Assembly: GCA_036495225.1 (NCBI GenBank)
Contig: DASXNG010000164.1
Coordinates: forward strand, 1-10,079
DNA: 10,079 bases
Source of the DNA: Galbitalea sp036495225
GTDB lineage: Bacteria > Actinomycetota > Actinomycetes > Actinomycetales > Microbacteriaceae
Direction of reading: 5' to 3'
Shown here: positions 1 through 5,646 of the stretch, one piece after another
How positions within the stretch are numbered: position 1 is the first letter of the stretch
How the letters are laid out: every line of letters starts with the position of its first letter
Made by a program: the position numbers and the translations under genes
The notes under the pieces: model-generated
Told to the model about the DNA's origin: nothing
Seen by the model: only the letters and a program-made list of their open reading frames with translations
Database searches by the model: none

Positions 1-453
1 AACTTCCAGCCGATGCGCGTCATCTACGTTCAGTCGCCTGAGGGTCGTGAACGACTCGTCGCCAACATGAACGACAACAACAAGGAGCGCGTGGCGTCCG
101 CACCAGCAACCGCGGTGCTCGCGTACGACAACCACTGGCACAAGAACATCCCCACGACGACGCCGCACCTCGCCGGCTACGTCTCCCACTTCGACGAGAA
201 CGAGGCGGGCAAGCTCGAGACCGCGAAGTCGCAGGCCTGGGTTCAGGCCGGGTACTTCATCCTGGCGACGCGCGCTCTCGGCCTCGCCGCTGGCCCGATG
301 GCCGGCATGAACTATGAGGCCGTCAACTCCGACCTGTTCCCCGACGGCGACTGGTCCGCGTTCATGGTTGTCAACATCGGGCACCCCACGGATGGCTCGT
401 ACCGCGACCGCATGCCGAGGCTCGAACAGGAAGTCACTGTTCGCTTCGCGTAG
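1..453 (+). CDS. RutE-like malonic semialdehyde reductase / nitroreductase-family protein (5' end outside window)
   Basis: The frame is open from the first base, so the gene begins upstream; 150 residues remain and the family is usually about 195 long, so roughly 45-50 N-terminal residues are missing. Family knowledge: RutE-type proteins are cytoplasmic, flavin-dependent members of the nitroreductase fold that reduce malonic semialdehyde to 3-hydroxypropionate in pyrimidine breakdown; many homologues outside a rut cluster have unknown substrates. What is visible: a VIYVQSPEGRERL strand-helix, the segment APATAVLAYDNHWH, a long helix with QAWVQAGYFILATRALGL, then the family-typical GPMAGMN, and a C-terminal VNIGHPTD plus RMPRLEQEV, which match RutE in order and spacing. 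The ATG at 13 is internal, not the start. No other rut gene is in view, so the exact substrate is inferred. The gene ends TAGTAG, a double stop. Confidence 0.85.
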   Translation, partial: NFQPMRVIYVQSPEGRERLVANMNDNNKERVASAPATAVLAYDNHWHKNIPTTTPHLAGYVSHFDENEAGKLETAKSQAWVQAGYFILATRALGLAAGPMAGMNYEAVNSDLFPDGDWSAFMVVNIGHPTDGSYRDRMPRLEQEVTVRFA

Positions 454-544
454 TAGTTGGTGCCGCAGGACGAAAAGCGGCATGGACGGGATGCGTGAGG
501 CCGGTTTCGCAGAAGATTGGCCGTTTTCTGGTGGCCGGTACCCG

Positions 545-674
545 TCAACAGGATGATTTCGGCGTTTCGCACCTTCAACAGGAGAATTTCGGCCTTTTGG
601 AGGGTCTCATCCTGCGCACGGGTTGTTCGGGAGGAGATTTCGACTACCTGAGGTCTCCAGGAGGAGAAATCGCC
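545..674. repeat. Degenerate short direct repeats with 30-bp spacing
   Basis: Two 23-bp units at 545-567 and 575-597 match at 20 of 23 positions by eye and are exactly 30 bp apart; the shared core is TCAACAGGA..ATTTCGGC.TTT. Two further relatives, GGAGGAGATTTCG near 630-644 and GGAGGAGAAATCG at 660-674, are again 30 bp apart, though the step between the two pairs is about 52 bp. A still weaker relative may lie at 511-527. The function is unknown; it may be decayed repeat DNA or a cluster of protein binding sites. Confidence 0.45.
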
Positions 675-754
675 TCGAAATCAGCCAAATCTCCGCTCAA
701 GCCGGCCGTATGGACACATCCATGCCGCTTTTTGGTTTTCGGAACGCTCAACCA

Positions 755-794
755 GGTTTCGATATGCGTACCTGCGGCGCGCTACTCAACCAAC
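755..794. repeat. Solo right half of a Microbacteriaceae-type interspersed repeat
   Basis: This 40-bp segment matches 7488-7527 at 35 of 40 positions by eye and in the same orientation, beginning GGTTTCGATA and ending CTACTCAACCAAC. At 7414-7525 the same sequence is the right arm of a longer inverted repeat. Here I cannot find the left arm (TGGTTGAGTAGCGC), so this copy is partial or eroded. Similar sequences recur in Microbacteriaceae genomes as I remember them; that is from memory and not tested. Confidence 0.75.
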
Positions 795-807
795 GACGCA
801 CGCAAAA

Positions 808-832
808 GGAGCCGGGCGCAATGCCCGGCTCC
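808..832 (-). terminator. Intrinsic terminator of the small lysine-rich gene
   Basis: A perfect 10-bp GC-rich stem, GGAGCCGGGC (808-817) with GCCCGGCTCC (823-832), closes a 5-base loop. Read on the minus strand it is followed at once by TTTT (807-804), the usual U-tract position, and it starts 21 bases after the stop codon at 854. On the plus strand the T tract is missing, so it should act only on minus-strand transcription. Confidence 0.8.
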
Positions 833-853
833 CGAAGTTGCGGCAAGCACCGC

Positions 854-964
854 TTATCCGTAGTTCTTTGAAGATGCCTTCGTCTTTTTCTCGACGCGCT
901 TCTCTTTCAGAGACTTAGATGCGGCGGTCTTGGCGGTGTTCTTCTTCGGCGATTTGTCTGCCAT
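854..964 (-). CDS. Small lysine-rich hypothetical protein (36 residues)
   Basis: A 36-residue frame starts MADKSPKKNT at the ATG 964-962 and ends ...SSKNYG at TAA 856-854. The upstream minus strand carries a GGGAGG-type ribosome binding site about 8 bases before the ATG, and a strong terminator lies just downstream, so it has the punctuation of a real monocistronic gene. The product is very basic: 12 lysines and one arginine among 36 residues, no hydrophobic stretch and no cysteine, hence probably cytosolic and largely unstructured or nucleic-acid/ribosome associated. Short conserved proteins opening MADKSP and containing a KSLKEKR-type segment are, as I recall, common and uncharacterised in actinobacteria. 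The function is unknown. It diverges from the sugar transporter, with 121 bp between the two start codons. Confidence 0.82.
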   Translation of the reverse strand: MADKSPKKNTAKTAASKSLKEKRVEKKTKASSKNYG

Positions 965-988
965 AGGGCATCCCTCCCTCGGAAGCAC

Positions 989-1021
989 GAGCGGCTTCGG
1001 TACGCGGAAGCATACCCGCTC
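989..1021. promoter_or_regulatory. Possible operator/promoter region between divergent genes
   Basis: Nested inverted segments GAGCGG/CCGCTC (989-994 and 1016-1021) and GCTTC/GAAGC (994-998 and 1007-1011) lie here. A minus-strand TATGCT (1014-1009) sits inside and could be the -10 box of the small lysine-rich gene, 44 bases before its start. I see no convincing -35 box for it and no clear plus-strand promoter for the transporter, so this is tentative. Confidence 0.3.
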
Positions 1022-1085
1022 TGCCACGAGTTTCGCCTGAGTGCAACCCGTTTACCGCTCGCAGCTCGCGGAGCACAGTGGGGTG

Positions 1086-2519
1086 ATGGCTACAACGAAG
1101 AAGGCATCGAACGCGAAGGTTATCTGGCTCGCGGTGGCGGGGGCGATCGGGGGGTTTCTCTTCGGTTTCGATTCCTCCGTCGTCAACGGCGCCGTCAACC
1201 CCATCTCTGCCGAGTTCAATCTCAGTCAGACGCTCACCGGGCTCGCGGTCGCAAGCGCGTTGATTGGTTGCGCGATCGGCGCGTACATCGGCGGTCGCAT
1301 CAGCGACCGCTTCGGTCGCATTCCGACGATGATCGTCGCGGCCATCCTGTTCTTTGTCAGTTCGATTGGTGCCGGGCTCGCCCCTGACGTGTGGGTGTTC
1401 ATCATCTGGCGTCTGATCGCTGGTCTCGGTATCGGGGTTGCGTCCGTCGTCGCACCCGCGTACATCGCCGAGATCTCGCCAAAGTTTCTGCGCGGCCGAC
1501 TCGCATCCCTCCAGCAGCTCGCCATCACTCTCGGTATCTTCGCGGCGCTCCTGTCCGATGCGCTCTTCGCAGCGGCCGCGGGTGGTGCCGCCGAAAACTT
1601 CTGGTTCGGCCTCGAGGCGTGGCGGTGGATGTTCATCGCGGGTGTCGTCCCGGCCGCGGTCTATGGCATCGTCTCGGCGTTCCTGCCGGAGTCTCCGCGC
1701 TATCGCGTGCTCAAAGGCCAGGACGACAGGGCACGAGCCGAGTTCAGCCGATTGTGGCCGGATCAGAACGTCGATGACGCAGTCAAAGAGATGAAGGACA
1801 GCATCGAGCAGGACAAGGAGTCGGCGAAGGGCAGCTTGCGCGGCAATCGGTTTGGCCTGAAGCCGATCGTGTGGGTCGGCATCATCCTGTCGATCTTCCA
1901 ACAGTTCGTCGGCATCAACGTCATCTTCTACTACTCGACGACGCTGTGGCGGGCGGTCGGGTTCTCGGAGAAGGACTCGTTCACCGTGTCAGTGATTACG
2001 AGCACCGTCAACGTGCTGGTGACTCTGATCGCCATCGCGCTCGTCGACAAGGTCGGGCGTCGCCCAATCCTGCTCGTCGGCTCGATTGGTATGACGGTTT
2101 CGCTTGCCACCATGGCGATCGCCTTCAGCCAGGCGGATCAGGTGAACGGTGCGCCGAGTCTCCCCGGCGCCTGGGGACCCGTTGCCCTCGTCGCGGCCAA
2201 CCTTTTCGTGGTCTGTTTCGGCGCATCCTGGGGACCGATCATCTGGGTCTTGCTTGGCGAAATCTTCCCGAACCGCATTCGAGCGCGTGCCCTTGGCGTT
2301 GCGGCGGCCGCGCAATGGATCGCCAACTTCGTGGTCACCGTGACGTTCCCGCCGTTGGCGGCCTGGTCGCTTCCCCTCACCTACGGTCTCTACGCGCTGT
2401 TCGCGCTGTTGTCGTTCGTCTTCGTGCTCGCGGTGGTTCCAGAAACCAAGGGCGTCTCCCTCGAGGAGGCTGGCGGGACGAAGGCCGACCAGCTCAGGGC
2501 CGCAAGCGCGAAACGCTAG
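1086..2519 (+). CDS. Sugar porter family MFS transporter (proton-coupled sugar symporter type)
   Basis: A 477-residue inner-membrane protein with the sugar porter signature set in order: FGFDSSVVNGA (27-36), GRISDRFGR (70-78), PAYIAEISPKFLRGR (124-138), PESPRY (201-206), QQFVGINVIFYYS (272-284), DKVGRRP (321-327), GPIIWVLLGEIFP (383-395) and VPETKG (451-456). These mark twelve helices in two six-helix halves split by a charged cytoplasmic loop (about 207-258). By alignment to XylE/GalP, D29 sits at the proton-coupling position and Q144, Q272, Q273, N278 and W387 at sugar-contact positions, so proton-driven import of a pentose or hexose is likely; the sugar cannot be named. I chose the ATG at 1086 because GGAG lies 12 bases upstream and the protein then opens directly on helix 1; GTG 1041 would add 15 unrelated residues. 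Its stop codon overlaps that of the convergent helicase gene. Confidence 0.93.
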   Translation: MATTKKASNAKVIWLAVAGAIGGFLFGFDSSVVNGAVNPISAEFNLSQTLTGLAVASALIGCAIGAYIGGRISDRFGRIPTMIVAAILFFVSSIGAGLAPDVWVFIIWRLIAGLGIGVASVVAPAYIAEISPKFLRGRLASLQQLAITLGIFAALLSDALFAAAAGGAAENFWFGLEAWRWMFIAGVVPAAVYGIVSAFLPESPRYRVLKGQDDRARAEFSRLWPDQNVDDAVKEMKDSIEQDKESAKGSLRGNRFGLKPIVWVGIILSIFQQFVGINVIFYYSTTLWRAVGFSEKDSFTVSVITSTVNVLVTLIAIALVDKVGRRPILLVGSIGMTVSLATMAIAFSQADQVNGAPSLPGAWGPVALVAANLFVVCFGASWGPIIWVLLGEIFPNRIRARALGVAAAAQWIANFVVTVTFPPLAAWSLPLTYGLYALFALLSFVFVLAVVPETKGVSLEEAGGTKADQLRAASAKR

Positions 2520-4612
2520 GGGGTCGTTCCGATCCAGAGGCCTTCGCGCGCGCGCGTCATTGCCACGTAAAGTTCGCGTTTTTGCAGCTCGGTGTGCTCG
2601 GCGTCTGCGCCTTCGAGCGGTCGCACGAGCGCGTCGTGGCTCGGCAACAGCACGGCCGGCACCTGCGCGAGCAGCACCTGCCTGAATTCGAGCCCCTTGG
2701 CGCGCTTGACCGTGCCGATTTTCACAGCGTCGACCGGTTTGCCGTCGTATCGCGTCAACTCCACGACCGGGATGTTCGCCTTCTGCAACACCGAGACTGC
2801 CGCTCGCACGCCGAAGGTTGTCAGCGACAGGATTCCGATATCTCCGAAGCTGTACTGGCCGGATGCCACGAGCTCGCGCACTCGGCGTGGAAGCTCAGCG
2901 TCGTGGGTCGCTCGGTTGGTGAACCGAACGACGAGAGGCGCGGGGCCGCGCCGCGGTATTTCGGCGACGTCATCCCGAGACTCTGGTGTGCCTTCGATGT
3001 CGATGTATTCGTCATCCGCAACGAGCGCGTCCGCAAATTCGAGGATTTCGGCTGTGTTGCGGTGATTGGTGGTGAGCACGACCCCACGACCTGCCAGCGA
3101 GATGCCGACTTCGGCAAGGGTGAAGCCGCCAGGGTAGATGGTCTGCTGGCCGTCTCCGATGAGGGTGAGTCCGTCTGGCTTGTTGCCGACGAGGTGGTGC
3201 AGCATGCGGATCATCGCCGCGGAAAGGTCCTGTGCCTCATCGACGATGACCGCACCGTAGCGCTCGAGCGGGTTGTCGCGCAGCGACTGCTCCGCGAGCA
3301 GGATGATGTCGGCCTCGTCGTGTGCGCCCCGCGCCAGCATGCGTGACTGGTAGGTCGTGAACAAGTCCCACACGGCCTTGCGCTGGTCGGTGGTGAGTCC
3401 GCGCAGGCGACCCGTGCGAGCGAGCTCGCTGTACTGCTCGAAGGTCGTGATGCCGCGACCTTTGATGACGTGTTCGATCTCGTCTTCCCAGTAGGTGGAT
3501 TTCGGCTCCAGCTTGCCGAGCGGCCCTGGGGCGCCGACGGTTCGCCACGCGATCTCGAATTCGGCGTCGGCGATTGCTGGCTGGAGGTTTCCGCTGATGC
3601 CGCGATCCGAGAGCAGGCGCTTCGCGAATGACTGGGTGCCGACGAACTCGATGCGCTCGCGGATGTCTGGCTCGAGCCGCTTCATGAGCGAGCCGAGAAC
3701 GGCAGGCAGGGTACTGACGAAGGATGTGACGAGCACGACGCCTGGCTGCGTGCGCGCAAGATATGCGGCCTTGTGCAGGCCGACGACAGTCTTGCCAGTG
3801 CCGGCCGCGCCCCCGATGCGAGAAGGTCCGTTGAAACTCCTGCGGATGATGCGTGCCTGCTCGGGGTCGAGGAACGACATCCATTCTTCGATCGGGGGCG
3901 CCTTCACGACGGCGGCGACCTTGTTCATGAGAGACGCAGCCGTCGGCAGGGGGATGGTCTCAAACTCGACGAGCTCCGCGTCGGTGTCGACGGTGCCCGG
4001 CTGCGCGTGGAGAGCGCGCTTCGACGACGTGTTCACCACGGGGAAGAAGTCGAGACTCGCGGCCAGCACCTTGTTCAGTTGCGGCTCGGTGAACCGCAGT
4101 CCGCGCTCGAGAATGTAGCTCGCGGCATCCGTTTCGCCCACGAGCTCGACGGTGCCGATGCGGGCGCGGATGCGCGAACGCCCCGCGAGGACGACCAGCG
4201 CGTGGATCTCTCCCGCGGCCAGTCCGATGTCGGCCATGGCGGCCTCGGTTGCGTAAGCGAGATCCGCAAGGGTGGCGAGATCGTCGGTGACATCCGTGTC
4301 CTGGCGGTAGATGCGACCGCGCTCGATGGTGACATCGCTCCACGACTTGGTGTCGACGAGGTACAGCCCACTGGGGCCAACGACGACGAGTTCGACCTGT
4401 GCGCTGCGGTGACCGGGCCAGCCACGGTTTGGCAGTAGGGTGTACCCGATCTCGGCCAACGGCTTGAGGGCTGCTGCGACGTCACGCTCCAAGTGGGGCT
4501 CCACCTGGTAGCGCGCGGCGGCTCGACGAGCGAGAGCCGCAGAGCGTTCACGTTTCTCAGCGAGCTTCAAAGCTCTGCGTGACTCGACTCCCGCGGAGAT
4601 TTCCGCAGACAT
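2516..4612 (-). CDS. NERD-domain superfamily 1 (UvrD/Rep-type) DNA helicase
   Basis: A 698-residue fusion. After a charged N-terminal helix (about 15-50), residues 52-130 form a NERD (nuclease-related) domain: PNRGWPGHRSAQVELVVVGP followed by LYLVDTKSWSD. Putative catalytic residues of this restriction-endonuclease-like fold are E74, D87 and K89; position 74 is more often Asp in the family. Residues 250-698 are an SF1A motor: Walker A GGAAGTGKT (267-275), Walker B VDEAQD (457-462), GDGQQTIY (486-493), NHRNT (516-520), GTVKRAKGLEF (633-643) and VAMTRAREGLW (683-693), so all core ATPase/helicase motifs look intact. The likely role is ATP-driven DNA unwinding or translocation, possibly with DNA cleavage, in repair or defence; the exact job is inferred. 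The start ATG follows GAGGAAG at close spacing. The stop TAG shares CTAG with the transporter gene, leaving no room for a terminator between them. Confidence 0.92.
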   Translation of the reverse strand: MSAEISAGVESRRALKLAEKRERSAALARRAAARYQVEPHLERDVAAALKPLAEIGYTLLPNRGWPGHRSAQVELVVVGPSGLYLVDTKSWSDVTIERGRIYRQDTDVTDDLATLADLAYATEAAMADIGLAAGEIHALVVLAGRSRIRARIGTVELVGETDAASYILERGLRFTEPQLNKVLAASLDFFPVVNTSSKRALHAQPGTVDTDAELVEFETIPLPTAASLMNKVAAVVKAPPIEEWMSFLDPEQARIIRRSFNGPSRIGGAAGTGKTVVGLHKAAYLARTQPGVVLVTSFVSTLPAVLGSLMKRLEPDIRERIEFVGTQSFAKRLLSDRGISGNLQPAIADAEFEIAWRTVGAPGPLGKLEPKSTYWEDEIEHVIKGRGITTFEQYSELARTGRLRGLTTDQRKAVWDLFTTYQSRMLARGAHDEADIILLAEQSLRDNPLERYGAVIVDEAQDLSAAMIRMLHHLVGNKPDGLTLIGDGQQTIYPGGFTLAEVGISLAGRGVVLTTNHRNTAEILEFADALVADDEYIDIEGTPESRDDVAEIPRRGPAPLVVRFTNRATHDAELPRRVRELVASGQYSFGDIGILSLTTFGVRAAVSVLQKANIPVVELTRYDGKPVDAVKIGTVKRAKGLEFRQVLLAQVPAVLLPSHDALVRPLEGADAEHTELQKRELYVAMTRAREGLWIGTTP

Positions 4613-4731
4613 GACTTCCTCGGTTTCCGGGCCCGAACATGGTCGTGGTTAAGAACGGGTGATGAACATCCAGCTTCGCACGAGCAGACCTCGACGAATA
4701 ATCCACTTTCGGGGGACGCAGGGTCTTGCGG

Positions 4732-5376
4732 CTATTGCGCCCTCGCGCCTCGCGCCGCCTCGCGCCTGCGAATGCGCGGTGTGACCAGCAGGTCGAGCGG
4801 GAAGGTCAGCAGCAGGAGCAGCAACGACCAGTAGCCGACGGGCGGATAGATCAGAACGAGCACCAGGGCGAGCAGGAATCCTGCGGACGTGGTGCCGATG
4901 CCCCAGACCTGAACGGCGGATGTCGCCTTGCCTCTGTTCTCCAGGTGCGGGTGCCTATAGAGGTAAAAACTCATTCCGGTCAGCAGCAGGGTGCTCGCGA
5001 ATCCCGTGCAGATGTAGATGGTGACGGAGAGCAGCGTCGTCGGGAATACCGCCGTAATTTCGGTCGGCAGGGGCAGCACGACGATCGTGAACACCCACGC
5101 GATATCGAGCCACATGAGAGTGGGCGTCGCGCGCACGGCGTCGACGAGGATCTCGTGGTTGGCGATCCACAACCGCGCGATGATCAGGAAGCTGAGCGCA
5201 AACGCGAACATCTGGGGAATGTTGTCGTAGAGGAACGGCCCCAGCGGCGGCGGCGTCTTTTCATGTGCGACGGATGTGACCAGCTCGACCAACGGCAGGA
5301 TCAGCAACGTGATGGCGATGGCTGTGACGGCATCCGTGAAAAAAATCAGTCGCTCGAGGGCACGCTCGGTCTCCAT
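4732..5376 (-). CDS. TMEM175-family (DUF1211) potassium channel-like membrane protein
   Basis: A 214-residue protein with about six hydrophobic segments (roughly 11-33, 54-73, 84-104, 108-132, 155-176 and 178-196). The first helix carries FFTDAVTAIAITLLILPL (12-29), the hallmark of bacterial TMEM175 proteins, and helix 2 has FLIIARLWIANHEI, the usual partner motif. Family knowledge: bacterial TMEM175 proteins form tetrameric potassium-selective channels whose helix-1 isoleucine/leucine residues line the pore. Here the common FSD is FTD, a conservative change. A basic tail (RIRRREAARGARAQ) should be cytoplasmic. No Shine-Dalgarno precedes the ATG; instead TAGCGT ends six bases before it, suggesting a leaderless mRNA. 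It lies 119 bp upstream of the helicase gene on the same strand and could be co-transcribed, though that gap is long for an operon. No functional link to its neighbours is evident. Confidence 0.88.
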   Translation of the reverse strand: METERALERLIFFTDAVTAIAITLLILPLVELVTSVAHEKTPPPLGPFLYDNIPQMFAFALSFLIIARLWIANHEILVDAVRATPTLMWLDIAWVFTIVVLPLPTEITAVFPTTLLSVTIYICTGFASTLLLTGMSFYLYRHPHLENRGKATSAVQVWGIGTTSAGFLLALVLVLIYPPVGYWSLLLLLLTFPLDLLVTPRIRRREAARGARAQ

Positions 5377-5382
5377 GAAGCA

Positions 5383-5388
5383 ACGCTA
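5383..5388 (-). promoter_or_regulatory. Candidate -10 box for a leaderless channel mRNA
   Basis: On the minus strand TAGCGT fits the actinobacterial TANNNT -10 pattern and is six bases from the ATG at 5376, which would place the transcript start on or beside the start codon. The region just upstream of the ATG has no purine-rich ribosome binding site, which agrees. I see no convincing -35 box; GTCGAC lies 17 bases further upstream. Confidence 0.4.
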
Positions 5389-5403
5389 GCGCCGGCGCGA
5401 TAC

Positions 5404-5466
5404 TCGTCGACTTCCCCTCAACGCTCCTCCGCGCGCGTTCAGGGACGTTCTAGGGAAAGTCGACGA
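5404..5466. repeat. Long-spaced inverted repeat in the permease control region
   Basis: The arms TCGTCGACTTCCCCT (5404-5418) and AGGGAAAGTCGACGA (5452-5466) are complementary at 14 of 15 positions, separated by 33 bases. The arms carry the same CGACGA core found three more times up to 5520, so they read better as paired protein binding sites than as an RNA hairpin. Confidence 0.6.
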
Positions 5467-5479
5467 AAATGCGAGTTAG

Positions 5480-5504
5480 TTACGACGGAATTCGTCGTAA
5501 TTCC
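5480..5504. promoter_or_regulatory. Nested palindromic operator candidate upstream of the permease
   Basis: TTACGACG (5480-5487) and CGTCGTAA (5493-5500) are perfect 8-bp arms around GAATT. A second inverted pair, GGAATT (5487-5492) and AATTCC (5499-5504), is interlocked with it. Another half-site, AACGACGAAAT, follows at 5511-5521. These lie just upstream of the proposed -35 box, a place typical for an activator or a Lrp/AsnC-like regulator of amino acid uptake; the regulator is not identified. Confidence 0.5.
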
Positions 5505-5524
5505 AGAAAAAACGACGAAATCCC

Positions 5525-5553
5525 TTGCCCATCGGAGCGGTCTAGGCGATAAC
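5525..5553 (+). promoter_or_regulatory. Candidate promoter of the APC permease
   Basis: TTGCCC (5525-5530) and GATAAC (5548-5553) are 17 bases apart and each match the sigma-70 consensus at 4 of 6 positions. Transcription would begin near 5560 and give a leader of about 85 bases that includes the 5602-5624 hairpin. The CGACGAA motif cluster sits immediately upstream. Confidence 0.45.
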
Positions 5554-5601
5554 GTGTTCGTACTGGGCGGTTCAAGGATGAACTGCTCGTCCGTACCCCG
5601 C

Positions 5602-5624
5602 TCGATCGCGTCGAACGCGATCGA
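5602..5624 (+). repeat. Perfect 23-bp palindrome in the permease leader
   Basis: TCGATCGCGT (5602-5611) and ACGCGATCGA (5615-5624) are exact reverse complements with a 3-base centre. The element ends ten bases before the GGAG ribosome binding site (5635-5638). It could be an operator placed downstream of the promoter, or an RNA hairpin in the leader affecting translation or mRNA stability. A 3-base RNA loop is tight but possible. Confidence 0.6.
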
Positions 5625-5646
5625 CCCTCGTGAAGGAGCGATCTCA

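Larger units (their letters stand above)
454..853. other. Gene-free, repeat-bearing intergenic region
   Basis: I find no convincing gene in these 400 bases. The open frames here lack a ribosome binding site, match no family I know, and overlap a terminator and repeats. The stretch holds a degenerate motif of the type AGGAGAATTTCGGC repeated with 30-bp steps (545-674), a possible inverted relative near 684-694 (GCCAAATCTCC), half of a family-specific interspersed repeat (755-794) and a terminator for the minus-strand gene to the right. A weak stem TGCCGC/GCGGCA at 461-482 follows the reductase gene but has no T tract. Confidence 0.6.

Noticed and set aside
461..482. TGCCGC/GCGGCA stem after the reductase gene as a terminator.
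   Set aside because: A 6-bp stem with a 10-base loop and no following T tract is too weak to call.
545..674. Possible CRISPR array because of the 30-bp spacing.
   Set aside because: The similar segments are too long relative to the 7-bp gaps between them, too degenerate and too few, and no cas gene is in view.
495..863. Plus-strand open frame of 122 codons in the left intergenic region.
   Set aside because: No ribosome binding site or domain, and it runs through two repeat classes, the minus-strand terminator and the end of the small gene.
1041..1085. GTG at 1041 as the transporter start.
   Set aside because: It would add 15 residues unlike sugar porters, and no ribosome binding site precedes it.
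915..1901. Minus-strand open frame of 328 codons.
   Set aside because: Its Asp/Arg/Glu-rich composition is that of the antisense of a GC-rich membrane protein gene; it also overlaps the small lysine-rich gene.
1871..3346. Long plus-strand open frame of 491 codons.
   Set aside because: It is Arg/His-rich shadow coding across the transporter and the antisense of the helicase, with no recognisable domain.
2516..5376. A defence island made of the NERD-helicase and the channel gene.
   Set aside because: The other neighbours are ordinary transporters and regulators, there are no mobility genes, and the two genes are 119 bp apart with no sign of a shared function.
4726..5646. The permease frame stays open far upstream and could give an 891-residue protein.
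   Set aside because: The extra residues are low-complexity, charged shadow sequence antisense to the TMEM175 gene and its promoter. GGAG before the ATG at 5647 and the normal APC N-terminus set the start there.
5578..5646. ATG at 5578 as an earlier permease start.
   Set aside because: AAGG directly abuts it with no spacing, and it would put the 23-bp palindrome inside the coding sequence. The site at 5635-5638 fits 5647 much better.
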